Shown piece by piece: positions 51,190-60,610 of a DNA stretch of 64,000 bases (positions are counted from its first letter, which is position 1; each line of letters starts with the position of its first letter). A program made the position numbers and the translations under genes. The stretch is from positions 1,860,001 through 1,924,000 of the forward strand of contig CAXXTQ010000001.1 of the NCBI GenBank assembly GCA_963665005.2. Reading direction: 5' to 3'. The notes under the pieces are model-generated. The model was given only the letters and a program-made list of their open reading frames with translations. It did no database searches and was not told where the DNA came from. This DNA is from G963665005 sp963665005. Lineage in GTDB: Bacteria; Bacillota; Clostridia; Christensenellales; SZUA-584.

Positions 51190-52587
51190 TTAAGCAGGAT
51201 GAATAAGGTTTTCTTCATCGAGCATTGACGAATCCACTCCGTATTTTTGCGCTCTTCTGAACTCGAAGTATTTCATTGCTACCTGAGGGAATAAAGCGTA
51301 TGAAAGAACATCTTCTTCCTGCTCCATATACTCTTTTATCTCCTCACGGTATTTATCAAGCTCTGGCGGTATGTCGTCCGCCGGGCGGTGCGTTATAACC
51401 TTTGCATCGCCTATGCATTTTTTCTGTACGTCCGGATTGACTTCGGCGGGCAGCTTGCCGTATTCACCTCTAAGAAGCGCTTTGCTTTCTTTTGTAACTA
51501 TTTTATACCTTTCGCCCGCAAGAACGTTGAAAACAGCCTGTGTTCCGACAATCTGGCTTGTCGGAGTTACGAGCGGCGGATAGCCGAAGTCTTCTCTGAC
51601 TCTTGGAACTTCCGACAAAACTTCTTCAAGACGGCTGGATGCACCCTGCTTTTCCAGCTGGCTTAAAAGGTTGCTGAACATTCCGCCCGGTATTTGGTAT
51701 ATCAGTGTTTTTATATCAACGCCGAGTACGCCCGGATTTAAGAATCCGTCGTCTTTTAAACGCAGAGCAACTTCTTTAAAGTGCCCTGATATTTTGTTAA
51801 GCTTTGCAATATCTAGCCCGGTATCGTATTGCGTTCCCTGAAGTGTTGCTACAAAAGACTCTGTGCAGGGCTGTGCCGTACCGTTAGCGAGCGCAGATAG
51901 TGCGCAGTCTACTATCTCTGCCCCCGCCTCGACCGCTTTAAGATACGTCATGTCGCCTATTCCGCTTTTATTATGCGTATGCATATGTATCGGCACCTTA
52001 ATAACTTTTTTAAGCTCTTTGACAAGCTCGTAAGCTTCGTAAGGCAAAAGCAGGTTGGCCATATCTTTAATGCAAATCGTGTCCGCGCCGTAAGATTCAA
52101 GCTCTTTAGCGAGCTTTACGTAATACGCTCTTGTATGTACAGGGCTTGTAGTATAAGAAATAGCAGGTTCACAGTGCCCGCCGTATTTCTTAGTCGCTTT
52201 TATTGCCTGCTGCATATTTCTTGTGTCGTTTAGAGCATCGAATATCCTGACAACATCAATGCCGTTCTCTATAGCTTTTTTGACAAACATATCCACAACA
52301 TCATCAGCGTAATGCTTATAGCCAAGAATGTTCTGTCCGCGAAGAAGCATCTGCATTTTTGTATCGGGCATAGCGGCTCTTAACTGACGAAGCCTTTCCC
52401 ATGGATCTTCATTTAAAAAGCGCAGGCACGAATCAAATGTCGCTCCGCCCCACATTTCGAGAGACCAGTATCCCGCTTCGTTGAGCTCTTTTGCCACCGG
52501 CAGCATTTCGGATGTTCTCATTCGGGTAGCCGCCTGCGATTGATGAGCATCACGCAGAATCGTATCTGTTATATATACTTTTCCCAT
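51190..52587 (-). CDS. oadA: Oxaloacetate decarboxylase/carboxyltransferase alpha subunit
   Basis: The HMGL-type TIM barrel (TDTILRDAHQSQAATRMRT, metal-binding His in IHMHTHNKSG) is followed by the PYC/OadA conserved region. It moves a carboxyl group between oxaloacetate (or pyruvate) and biotin. The usual C-terminal biotin domain is missing: the protein stops at 465 residues, and biotin is supplied by the separate carrier at 53867-54256. It is last in the operon mmdA-gamma-carrier-beta-oadA. Confidence 0.95.
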   Translation of the reverse strand: MGKVYITDTILRDAHQSQAATRMRTSEMLPVAKELNEAGYWSLEMWGGATFDSCLRFLNEDPWERLRQLRAAMPDTKMQMLLRGQNILGYKHYADDVVDMFVKKAIENGIDVVRIFDALNDTRNMQQAIKATKKYGGHCEPAISYTTSPVHTRAYYVKLAKELESYGADTICIKDMANLLLPYEAYELVKELKKVIKVPIHMHTHNKSGIGDMTYLKAVEAGAEIVDCALSALANGTAQPCTESFVATLQGTQYDTGLDIAKLNKISGHFKEVALRLKDDGFLNPGVLGVDIKTLIYQIPGGMFSNLLSQLEKQGASSRLEEVLSEVPRVREDFGYPPLVTPTSQIVGTQAVFNVLAGERYKIVTKESKALLRGEYGKLPAEVNPDVQKKCIGDAKVITHRPADDIPPELDKYREEIKEYMEQEEDVLSYALFPQVAMKYFEFRRAQKYGVDSSMLDEENLIHPA

Positions 52588-52610
52588 TTATATAAACCTC
52601 CTAATTTTCT

Positions 52611-53831
52611 TTAAACGCCAAAGAGCGATAATAAAACGCCCGCGGCGACGGCAGAGCCTATAACTCCTGCCACGTTTGGCCCCATTGCATGCATAAGCAG
52701 GAAGTTTTTCGGATTAGCTTCCTGTCCAACTTTTTGCGATACACGCGCCGCCATAGGAACCGCGGAAACGCCCGCGCTTCCTATAAGCGGATTTATCTTT
52801 CCGCCCGAAAGCTTGCACATAAGCTTTCCGAGCAATACTCCGCCCGCAGTACCGCAAGCGAATGCGAACAATCCAAGGCCTATTATCATCAGCGTTTGCA
52901 GGCTCAGGAAAGTTTCTCCTTTTGCAGTCGCGCCGACAGTTACGCCTAAGAATATAGTTACAATATTTATAAGCTCGTTTTGTGCTGTTTTGTTAAGCCT
53001 GTCGGTAACAAGGCATTCTCTAAATAGATTACCGAGCATGAGCATACCGACGAGCGGCGCCGCCGAAGGCAGCAGTAATGAAATAAATATCGTTACAACT
53101 ATAGGGAAAATTATTCTTTCTGTTTTGCTTACTTCCCTTAGCTGTTCCATGACTATCATACGTTCTTTCTTTGTTGTCAGCCCTTTCATTATAGGCGGCT
53201 GTATTACCGGCACCAGAGCCATATATGAATAAGCGGCTACCGCTATCGGCCCGAGAAGCGCGGGAGCCAATTTCGACGTAACATAGATCGCCGTTGGGCC
53301 GTCTGCTCCTCCAATAATTCCTATAGAGCTCGCTTCGTTTGTGGCAAAACCGAGAAGAAGAGCGCCTACAAATGTAATAAATATACCTATCTGCGCAGCG
53401 GCTCCGAGTATCAAACTTTTCGGATTAGCGATAAGCGGCCCGAAGTCGGTCATTGCGCCTACGCCGAGGAATATCAGCGGAGGATAAATACCAAGTTTCG
53501 TTCCCTGATATAGATAATATAAAAGCCCGCCGTTCTGATATCCATCTGCATGAGATACTATATAATCAGTTCCGCCCTTAGCGCCTTGCCCGACTTCTTT
53601 CAAATTCAGCAGTTCGAACGGGCCTTCCATAAGCCCTGCGCCCGGCAGGTTAGTAAGTATCATACCAAAAGCTATAGGTACTAAAAGTAATGGTTCATAT
53701 TTTTTAACTATCGCAAGATACAGCAATACACAACCGATAAGTATCATTACGATCTGCTGCAAGGTAAAATTCGCAAAACCCATGTTAGAGAAAAATGTAG
53801 TCAGCGAGTCGCCCAAATTAAATGCCTGCAT
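52611..53831 (-). CDS. Na+-translocating decarboxylase beta subunit
   Basis: This polytopic membrane subunit (406 residues) belongs to the OadB/MmdB/GcdB family. It decarboxylates carboxybiotin and pumps Na+ out. The conserved GIIGGADGPTAIYVTSKLAP carries the essential Asp, and the N-terminal PIAFGMILTNLPG and C-terminal NFLLMHAMGPNVAGVIGSAVAAG are typical. oadA follows after 23 bp. Confidence 0.96.
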   Translation of the reverse strand: MQAFNLGDSLTTFFSNMGFANFTLQQIVMILIGCVLLYLAIVKKYEPLLLVPIAFGMILTNLPGAGLMEGPFELLNLKEVGQGAKGGTDYIVSHADGYQNGGLLYYLYQGTKLGIYPPLIFLGVGAMTDFGPLIANPKSLILGAAAQIGIFITFVGALLLGFATNEASSIGIIGGADGPTAIYVTSKLAPALLGPIAVAAYSYMALVPVIQPPIMKGLTTKKERMIVMEQLREVSKTERIIFPIVVTIFISLLLPSAAPLVGMLMLGNLFRECLVTDRLNKTAQNELINIVTIFLGVTVGATAKGETFLSLQTLMIIGLGLFAFACGTAGGVLLGKLMCKLSGGKINPLIGSAGVSAVPMAARVSQKVGQEANPKNFLLMHAMGPNVAGVIGSAVAAGVLLSLFGV

Positions 53832-53866
53832 GTGTTAACCCTCCTTTAAAGTATTTTTGTGATAAA

Positions 53867-54256
53867 CTAAGCTATAACAGCAAGCACATCACCAGAGTTA
53901 ACAGCAGCGCCTTTTGCTACCTGCACTCCCGCAACCTTGCCGGAAACGGGCGCAAGAATCTCATTCTCCATTTTCATTGCTTCTAGTATCATCAGTATGT
54001 CGCCTTCTGTAACGCTGTCTCCGGCGTTTACCTTGATATCAAGTATATTGCCGGGCATTGGCGAATTAACCTGTGTACCGTCTGCCACAGCCGCAGCGGG
54101 TGCCGCCGAAGGTGCAGCAGCAGGTGCCGCCGCCGGTGCAGCAGGCCCGGGAGCCGCCATTGGCGCAGGTGCCGCCGCAGGAGCTGAAGCTCCTCCGATT
54201 TCTTCTACATCTACATCATAACTTGTGCCGTTCACATTAATCTTGAATTTACGCAT
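53867..54256 (-). CDS. Biotin carboxyl carrier subunit
   Basis: The 129-residue carrier begins with FKINVNGTSYDVDVEEI and has an Ala/Pro-rich swinging linker at about residues 28-60. The biotinyl domain follows with the acceptor Lys in LEAMKMENEI. It ferries CO2 from the carboxyltransferase subunits (MmdA, OadA) to the membrane beta subunit. It is placed between gamma and beta genes. Confidence 0.95.
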   Translation of the reverse strand: MRKFKINVNGTSYDVDVEEIGGASAPAAAPAPMAAPGPAAPAAAPAAAPSAAPAAAVADGTQVNSPMPGNILDIKVNAGDSVTEGDILMILEAMKMENEILAPVSGKVAGVQVAKGAAVNSGDVLAVIA

Positions 54257-54271
54257 TATTTGAAACCTCCA

Positions 54272-54769
54272 TTAAAATCTATTGTAAACTTGTTCATTTC
54301 TTCCTTCTAAACCCCATGACGGTATGCTCGCGCCCGATCTTCTTAATGATTTTATTATAATTCCATTAGAAGAAGTGCCGAGGCTTGCCGCGATAGCAGC
54401 GGTTATAACAGCAATGAGCTCTTTATCGTCAACTCCGCTTGTCTTAGCGGCAACTGATGTCTGCTCTGCTTTTAGTTTAGTATCCGATTCAGAGATAAGC
54501 TTTTCAGCTGCTTTGTTTGCTTTTTTAGCTGCTTTTTTGGCTTTATTATTTTCTTTGATTACAGAAAATTTGCCTATTAAATATTTTACAATCTTAGGAT
54601 AAAGCCACGTTATCAATATCAGCGAAACCAATGCTAAAAATACAATAGCTACGCCTAGTAATGTAACGCTTCCGCCAAGCCCGAGAGCTTCAAGAGGATT
54701 GCTTGCTTTTTCGGATATTACTTTTGCGACTTCTGTATCTTCCGCAAGGTTTATTATTTGTTCAAGCAT
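54272..54769 (-). CDS. Decarboxylase gamma/delta subunit (OadG-like)
   Basis: A single N-terminal TM helix (GGSVTLLGVAIVFLALVSLILITWLY) anchors the protein. A Lys/Ala/Glu-rich cytosolic stalk follows, then a C-terminal segment DDKELIAVITAAIAASLG and SLRRSGASIPSWGLEGR typical of OadG/MmdD. It assembles the soluble subunits on the membrane pump. The length is 165 residues, and it lies 12 bp after mmdA. Confidence 0.92.
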   Translation of the reverse strand: MLEQIINLAEDTEVAKVISEKASNPLEALGLGGSVTLLGVAIVFLALVSLILITWLYPKIVKYLIGKFSVIKENNKAKKAAKKANKAAEKLISESDTKLKAEQTSVAAKTSGVDDKELIAVITAAIAASLGTSSNGIIIKSLRRSGASIPSWGLEGRNEQVYNRF

Positions 54770-54781
54770 TTAAAATACCCC

Positions 54782-56296
54782 CTAAAACAGGCGAGTGCCG
54801 TGCTTTTTGGGCAGCGTGCCTTCGCGTTTTCCGATTGCAAGCTCAAGTGCGCCCGCAAGCCGTTGTCTTGTTTCGCTGGGGTATATTACTTCGTCTATAT
54901 AGCCCATCTTCGCCGCTTCCCATGGAGAAGCAAATGTTTTGCTGTATATATCGGCGGCCGCTTTTCTTGCCTCGACAGGCTGATCGGCGCCAGCTATATC
55001 TTTTTTCATCAATATAACGGCGGCAGCATCAGCAGAAAGGCATGAGACCTGCGCTTCCGGCCATGCGAAAACCATATCGGCGCCCATAGCTTTTGGCGAC
55101 ATGGCAACATACCCTGATCCTATAGCTTTTCCCGTGATAACATTAATTTTAGCTACTGTAGACTGCGCATAAGCATACATAAGCTTAGCGCCCGATTTCA
55201 CAAGGCAGCATTTTTCTTGCTCTATGTCTTTTATAAATCCGGGAGTATCTGTAAACGTTATTATAGGAAGGCCGAAAGAATCGCAGAAAGATATAAAGCT
55301 TGCCGCCTTTGCACACGTGTCTGTTTCTATGGCCGCTCCGGGATAATTCGCTACTACTCCGACGCTTCTTCCGTTAAGGCGTGCAAAACCGGTGAGTATA
55401 GAAGTTGCGTAAAAAGCCTGCGTTTCAAAGAATACGCCGTTATCCATAACCGATTTTATCATTTGCCTTACGTCGTAAGCGCCTTTATAATTTTCTATCT
55501 GTCGGTTTAAATCGTCGCCGCTTAAAACTATAGGAGCGTCTACAAGATTATTGTCGGGAAGATATGATAATAATTGTTTGAGATAAAAGAATGTGTCGTC
55601 TTCGCTTTCGCATTTAAAATGAGTAAGGCCTGTCTGCTTGCATGAAACTGTAGCTCCGCCGATGGCGTTAATATCAGTCTCTTTGCCCGCTTCATTAAAC
55701 GACCCGGGAGCGATTGTGTATATACCGCTTACGCCTTCTGTCATAAATACAAAATCAGACAACGGCGCAAAAAACGCAGCCGTACCCGCACATTGACCGC
55801 AGACCGCTGTGATTATCGGTATTACGCCCGAAAGCTCTGTCATTTTTGAAATAATTGCGCCGTAGCCCTCAAGCGCTCCTGCACCTTCGCCGAGCCTCGC
55901 GCCCATTGAATCGAGCATCGCAATAACAGGCAGCCCTGTTTTTCCCGCAAGCTCGAGAACTTTGACTATTTTTTTAGAATGCATTACTCCCATTGCGCCG
56001 CCGAGTACAGTATAATCTTCCGAAAAAACATAAACTCCTCTTCCGTCAATAGTACCGTATCCCGTAACAACACCGTCGCCGGGAGCGCTGACCTCTTTTA
56101 GACCGCTGACTGCGTTAGAGTGTTGTGCAAGTGCATCCATCTCCACAAAGCTCTGCGGATCAAGAAGCTTGCTCAGTCTTTCCCTAGCTGTAAGCTTAGA
56201 CAGCGCGTGCTGGTCGTCCTGCGACTGCTCACCGCCGCCTTGTTTGGCAGACTGTCTTTTCTTCGCCAGTAAGTCAAAACCATAAAGTTCGCTCAT
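54782..56296 (-). CDS. mmdA: Methylmalonyl-CoA decarboxylase/carboxyltransferase alpha subunit (MmdA-like)
   Basis: This crotonase-fold carboxyltransferase of the PccB/MmdA type has LTARERLSKLLDPQSFVEMDALAQH near the start, GARLGEGAGALEGYG and the oxyanion region NYPGAAIETDTCAKAASFISFCDSFGLPIITFTDTPGF. Its 504 residues are usual. With OadA in the same operon, it suggests a complex that decarboxylates methylmalonyl-CoA, or exchanges carboxyl between methylmalonyl-CoA and pyruvate, linked to Na+ export. Confidence 0.92.
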   Translation of the reverse strand: MSELYGFDLLAKKRQSAKQGGGEQSQDDQHALSKLTARERLSKLLDPQSFVEMDALAQHSNAVSGLKEVSAPGDGVVTGYGTIDGRGVYVFSEDYTVLGGAMGVMHSKKIVKVLELAGKTGLPVIAMLDSMGARLGEGAGALEGYGAIISKMTELSGVIPIITAVCGQCAGTAAFFAPLSDFVFMTEGVSGIYTIAPGSFNEAGKETDINAIGGATVSCKQTGLTHFKCESEDDTFFYLKQLLSYLPDNNLVDAPIVLSGDDLNRQIENYKGAYDVRQMIKSVMDNGVFFETQAFYATSILTGFARLNGRSVGVVANYPGAAIETDTCAKAASFISFCDSFGLPIITFTDTPGFIKDIEQEKCCLVKSGAKLMYAYAQSTVAKINVITGKAIGSGYVAMSPKAMGADMVFAWPEAQVSCLSADAAAVILMKKDIAGADQPVEARKAAADIYSKTFASPWEAAKMGYIDEVIYPSETRQRLAGALELAIGKREGTLPKKHGTRLF

Positions 56297-56456
56297 TTAG
56301 TGAAACCTCCATTATAAATTGTATATAAAACTGTATATATAAAAAAACAGCAATTTAAATATCAACTTAGCCCATATTCGTTATTCTACATAAATCTCCT
56401 TTTTCCTTTAAATTTTTATAACATTAGAATAAATTTTTAAATTAATATTTATATTA

Positions 56457-57164
56457 TTAGCTGTTTTCAGAGAGAAGCTTTATATCGTTTCGAGTTAATT
56501 CACGCCATTTACCAAGAGGAAGATTTCCGATTTGAAGGCCTCCTATAGCCGTTCTTTTAAGATAAGACACTCTGCATCCTGCGAGCTCGAACATTTTTTT
56601 TATCTGCCGGTTTTTTCCTTCATGTATAGTAATAAAAAGCTCGGTACGCTTGCTTGTTTTATTTATTATCTCTATCTGAGCCCTGGAAGTTTTTACGCCG
56701 TCTATAATAATTCCGTCGGAGAGCGTTTGTATAACCTTGTCGTTTAAAACACCCTTAACAATCGCAAAATATTTTTTGTTTATCTCATGTTTAGGATGCG
56801 TCATGCTGTATGCAAACTCTCCGTCATTAGTTAGGAGCAAAAGCCCTTCGGTGTCTAAATCGAGCCTGCCGACCGGAAACAGCCTCTTGTCATTTATCTG
56901 TACTAAATCTATTACAGTTTTTCTGCCTCTGTCATCGCTGCAAGAGCTTAAAAAACCGGCCGGTTTATTTAGCATTATATAAACCTTTTCATATTCAAGA
57001 TTTATTATATCGCCGTCAACGCAGACCTTATCTTTATATTCATCTATATCAAGCCCTATAGACGCAGGTTTGCCGTTAACGCTAACCTTTCCTTCTTCTA
57101 TGAGTTTGTCCGCGCCCCGGCGGGATGCCGCTCCGCAGCAAGCTATATATTTATTTAACCTCAC
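56457..57164 (-). CDS. rRNA pseudouridine synthase (RsuA/RluB family)
   Basis: The N-terminal S4 domain (MRLNKYIACCGAASRRGADKLIEEGKVSVNG) precedes the catalytic domain, with the active Asp in VGRLDLDTEGLLLLTNDG. KNRQIKKMF near the C-terminus is typical. The likely target is a 23S or 16S uridine, as for RluB of Bacillus. The start is GTG after GGAGG. Confidence 0.93.
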   Translation of the reverse strand: MRLNKYIACCGAASRRGADKLIEEGKVSVNGKPASIGLDIDEYKDKVCVDGDIINLEYEKVYIMLNKPAGFLSSCSDDRGRKTVIDLVQINDKRLFPVGRLDLDTEGLLLLTNDGEFAYSMTHPKHEINKKYFAIVKGVLNDKVIQTLSDGIIIDGVKTSRAQIEIINKTSKRTELFITIHEGKNRQIKKMFELAGCRVSYLKRTAIGGLQIGNLPLGKWRELTRNDIKLLSENS

Positions 57165-57181
57165 AAATACCTCCGTATTTT

Positions 57182-58330
57182 TTACATTTGCAGTATCCTT
57201 TTATTTATCCAGCTATCCAGCAGCCGGGAAAGATTGAATTTATACGAATTTTCGCCTATGCTTTCGGGCGCCGTCAGCGCAACGGTATATATTTTATTCT
57301 CGCCCAGCAATATATCTATATAGCCGACTTTCTGGTCTTTAACCACAGGAGCATCTACGCTTTTATCTATATAGATTCTTTTTTCAAGCTTGCCGTATTC
57401 TTCATCGGTTAAAGGATAATAGGCATCAGAGCCTGTAAACACTTTGAAATTATCCTCCATGCCCTGCAAAACGTCTACACTGCCAATAAACTCGTCCGCC
57501 TCAAGTATCTTTTTATATGAAAAATTTTCGAAGCCGGAATTTAGCATTGACATGCAATCACCAAACATATCGGGTGCAGAGAGCACCACTGACACAAGCT
57601 GCATGCCGTCACGCTCTGCCGCCGCGCAAAGGCACCGGCCTGCCTGCTTTGTATAACCTGTTTTTATACCGTTTCCGCCGTCGTAATTCCAGAGTATCTT
57701 GTTCTTGTTTTTTACTACTCTGTCCCATTCATGCCCTTCCCAGGGTATTGTTTTATACTGCGTTTTTACAATTTCGCGAAAAACATTAAGCTGCATGGCG
57801 TATGCCGATATAAGAGCGAGGTCGTAAGCTGTCGTATAATGGTTATCATCGGGAAGCCCGTTAGGATTGACAAAGTTGGTATTATATGCTCCAATATCTT
57901 TTGCTTTTTGGTTCATCATAGTGACAAAATTTTCTACGTTTTGCCCTACGTGTTCGGCAATCGCTATAGCCGCGTCGTTTCCCGAAGCGAGCATCAGCCC
58001 AAACAGCATATCAAGAAGTGACATCTTTTCGCCGACTGACAGCCATATTGATGAGCCTTCAACACCGCTTGCGTTTTGCCCGACGACAACTGTGTCATTT
58101 ATAGAGCAGTTTTCTATCGCAATTATAGCCGTCATTATTTTCGTCGTTGAAGCCATAGGCATTTTTTCTAAAGCGTTCTTTTCGAAAAGTACTCTGCCCG
58201 AAACCGCTTCTATCAAAATAGCTGATTTTGCAGAGACATCCTGCTGCGCTCTCGATTCTTGTACATTATAAGTAAATACTGCGGTTATTGCCAGCAAAAT
58301 CGCGAATATTTTAATAAAATGTTTTTTCAA
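57182..58330 (-). CDS. D-alanyl-D-alanine carboxypeptidase (DacF/PBP5 type)
   Basis: This serine carboxypeptidase trims pentapeptide stems of peptidoglycan. It has a signal peptide (IKIFAILLAITAVFTYNVQESRAQ), SxxK motif ASTTKIM, SGN motif ASGNDAAIAIA and KTG motif GIKTGYTKQAGRC. A C-terminal PBP5-like beta domain and an amphipathic tail (FNLSRLLDSWINKRIL) for membrane association follow. It starts with TTG after AAGGAG. Its neighbour gerW suggests a sporulation role like DacF (inference). Confidence 0.93.
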   Translation of the reverse strand: MKKHFIKIFAILLAITAVFTYNVQESRAQQDVSAKSAILIEAVSGRVLFEKNALEKMPMASTTKIMTAIIAIENCSINDTVVVGQNASGVEGSSIWLSVGEKMSLLDMLFGLMLASGNDAAIAIAEHVGQNVENFVTMMNQKAKDIGAYNTNFVNPNGLPDDNHYTTAYDLALISAYAMQLNVFREIVKTQYKTIPWEGHEWDRVVKNKNKILWNYDGGNGIKTGYTKQAGRCLCAAAERDGMQLVSVVLSAPDMFGDCMSMLNSGFENFSYKKILEADEFIGSVDVLQGMEDNFKVFTGSDAYYPLTDEEYGKLEKRIYIDKSVDAPVVKDQKVGYIDILLGENKIYTVALTAPESIGENSYKFNLSRLLDSWINKRILQM

Positions 58331-58333
58331 AGC

Positions 58334-58723
58334 TTAATCCACTCCTTCGCGCTTGCTTTGCCCTACCGCATCTTTTATTTCCGTTATCAGCAAAGGAACA
58401 GTATCGACTATTTTTTCGAGGTAGTTTTTGCCGCTTACAGACAACAGCTGCACTTCGTTTTCGTCTACGACAAGAAAGCATATCGGGCAAACTGAAATTC
58501 CCGAGCACGCGCCGCCCGCGAATGGAAACTGTATATCCGTTTCATCGACTGCCGCTTCGCCGTATTCTCCCCCGCCCGAGATAAAACCGAACGCAACTTT
58601 TGATACAGGAATAATAGTGGAACCGTCTGTAGATATAATTGGCTCTCCTACTATTGTGTTTACGTCTACCATTTCTTTAATCTCGGCCATTGCCGTCTGC
58701 ATAATGTTTTCTATTGGATGCAT
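58334..58723 (-). CDS. gerW: Sporulation protein GerW (YtfJ)
   Basis: GerW/YtfJ is a forespore protein needed for proper germination in Bacillus. The 129-residue protein has VGEPIISTDGSTIIPVSKVAFGFISGGGEYG and the C-terminal GISVCPICFLVVDENEVQLLS typical of the family. The ATG follows GGCGGTG. It is placed between DUF2953 and dacF, as in other spore formers, and supports a spore-forming host. Confidence 0.95.
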   Translation of the reverse strand: MHPIENIMQTAMAEIKEMVDVNTIVGEPIISTDGSTIIPVSKVAFGFISGGGEYGEAAVDETDIQFPFAGGACSGISVCPICFLVVDENEVQLLSVSGKNYLEKIVDTVPLLITEIKDAVGQSKREGVD

Positions 58724-59299
58724 TTATTTCACCGCCTTATTTTTTTTGTAAATAATAAACCCAAATATAATATTTGCCGGAGTAAGCTCTATTATGCAAT
58801 TTGCTTTTAATGAAAAGATCTGTTTAGCAAATTGCGGATTTATTCTTATGTTGATACTGTGCATTTTTGTGTTATAAATACTGCCTGCAATTAAGAAAGC
58901 TGACTTTAAAGCGCCGCACAGCATAGCGGTTGCATAAGCGTTATAAAGCCCGGCGTCTATTACCAGATTAATTTTGAGCCTCGTTTTTTGGTATAGAAAT
59001 TTTAGCGCTTTTTTAGCGGCAAGTTTTTGTCTGTCGGTAAGCTTTTTCTTTTTTGAATCTTGAAGTATTTTTTTTAATGATGTTATTCTTTTATAATATT
59101 TCTTTTTAATTTTGTACAAAGAATATATCTCTTTTTTTTGGCGTTTTATCAAAAAGTTCAGGCGTAGTTTTAATATTTTTAGTATTTCAACAGTAACGGT
59201 AAAAAAATTATTTTTTGCCTTAATCGTAACTTTTACCTTTATTAACAGGATGAGTATTAAAAGAGCGATACAAATAAAAAAAATAATAATAAAAAACAA
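58724..59299 (-). CDS. DUF2953 protein
   Basis: An N-terminal TM helix (FFIIIFFICIALLILILLIKV) is followed by a basic linker rich in Lys and a C-terminal domain with LVIDAGLYNAYATAMLCGALKSAF, which fits DUF2953. The function is unknown; the family occurs next to gerW in Clostridia. The start is TTG, with AAAGG only a few bases upstream, so the exact start is uncertain. Confidence 0.8.
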   Translation of the reverse strand: MFFIIIFFICIALLILILLIKVKVTIKAKNNFFTVTVEILKILKLRLNFLIKRQKKEIYSLYKIKKKYYKRITSLKKILQDSKKKKLTDRQKLAAKKALKFLYQKTRLKINLVIDAGLYNAYATAMLCGALKSAFLIAGSIYNTKMHSINIRINPQFAKQIFSLKANCIIELTPANIIFGFIIYKKNKAVK

Positions 59300-59354
59300 C
59301 GCCTTTCAAAAAAAGTAACGTTGTTATTATTATCTAATAAAGTAAATTAATTCA

Positions 59355-59870
59355 TTATTCGGCTTCTTTTAATTCGGGCAGTTCTTTTAAAGACGATATA
59401 CCAAAATGCCTTAAAAATTCATCGTTGGTTGAGTATAGCATGGGATTGCCGAGCGTCTTTTTTCTTCCGCAGCGTTCTATCAGACCTTTTTCAATAAGCA
59501 TCGCTATAGAATAATTACATGATACTCCTCTTATCTGTTCTATATCAAACCTTGTGACTGGCTGTTTATACGCAATAATGGAAAGCGTTTCAAGCAGCGA
59601 CTGGGATAATCTCGATTTTTTTACCGTCTGAAGCGTTTTATCTATGTACTGCATATACTCTGGGTTAGAGCAAAGCTGAATTTTGCTTTCTATTCTTTTT
59701 AGCAGTATACCCGAATCTTTTTCCAGCCGGTCTTTTATGATTTGGTCGACTATTTCATTTAAAATTTTTATATCTACATCAAGAGCGGCGGCGGCATCGG
59801 ATAATTCTACTGCGTCACCGGCTACAAAAAGTATGCTCTCCAGTGCGTTTTTTATTCTTTCATCATTCAA
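59355..59870 (-). CDS. scpB: Segregation and condensation protein B
   Basis: ScpB forms the condensin complex with ScpA and SMC. The winged-helix features are SILFVAGDAVELSDAAAAL at the start and LSQSLLETLSIIAYKQPVTRFDIEQIRGVSCNYSIAMLIEKGLIE. Its 171 residues are standard. The start overlaps the end of scpA by 4 bp. Confidence 0.96.
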   Translation of the reverse strand: MNDERIKNALESILFVAGDAVELSDAAAALDVDIKILNEIVDQIIKDRLEKDSGILLKRIESKIQLCSNPEYMQYIDKTLQTVKKSRLSQSLLETLSIIAYKQPVTRFDIEQIRGVSCNYSIAMLIEKGLIERCGRKKTLGNPMLYSTNDEFLRHFGISSLKELPELKEAE

Positions 59871-60607
59871 CTTACAGCTTCCTCGCTTAATTTTGAAATG
59901 TATATGTCTTTATAACATTCGTGCTGTTTTATAAGAACAATATTTTCATGTATTAACTCTAGAAGCGCGATAAATGTGACCGCGACTTCCATCTTCGTGC
60001 GCACATCTGCGAACAGCGAAAAGAAAGTTGCGCTTCCGAGTTCGTTTAGCGTATTTACTATATATTTCGTTCTCTCTTTTATAGTAAATATATCATGATG
60101 GATTTCTACTTTTTCAATATGCTCGGGCTTAGCGTCGGGTATTCGCTTCAAAACTTCAAGATAAGCTTCAAAAAGATTCTGCATCGTCATTTTTTCGAGC
60201 TCAACTTTATCGTCGGGGAAAGATATTTCTTCAGGAAGTTTATAGTATACGTAATGCGCTTTTGCTTCATACTCCTTCATTGCGGCGGAAGCTTCTTTAA
60301 AAACTTTATAAGCGCGCAGCCTTTCGATAAGCTCTTGCTGCGGGTCCTGTTCTTCGTCGTCAAAGCTGCCCGAAGGAAGTATCATTCTTGATTTTATGTA
60401 AACAAGAGTTGCCGCCATCTCTATAAATTCGCTTGCTTTATCCATGGGCAAATTTGGAATAGACGAAATATACTCGAGATACTGGCCGGTTACCTTTGAA
60501 ACAAAGATATCTTCTATGTCTATCCTCGCTTTGTTTATAAGGTGGAGCAGCAAGTCGAGAGGCCCCTCAAACTGTTCAATTTGTACTTTATATTCATTAT
60601 CCTGCAT
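59867..60607 (-). CDS. scpA: Segregation and condensation protein A
   Basis: This kleisin subunit bridges SMC heads. The N-terminus EQFEGPLDLLLHLINKARIDIEDIFVSKVTGQYLEY is diagnostic, as is FIEMAATLVYIKSRMILP. The C-terminal winged helix is VAVTFIALLELIHENIVLIKQ. It is 246 residues long and coupled with scpB. Confidence 0.97.
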   Translation of the reverse strand: MQDNEYKVQIEQFEGPLDLLLHLINKARIDIEDIFVSKVTGQYLEYISSIPNLPMDKASEFIEMAATLVYIKSRMILPSGSFDDEEQDPQQELIERLRAYKVFKEASAAMKEYEAKAHYVYYKLPEEISFPDDKVELEKMTMQNLFEAYLEVLKRIPDAKPEHIEKVEIHHDIFTIKERTKYIVNTLNELGSATFFSLFADVRTKMEVAVTFIALLELIHENIVLIKQHECYKDIYISKLSEEAVS

Positions 60608-60610
60608 ATC

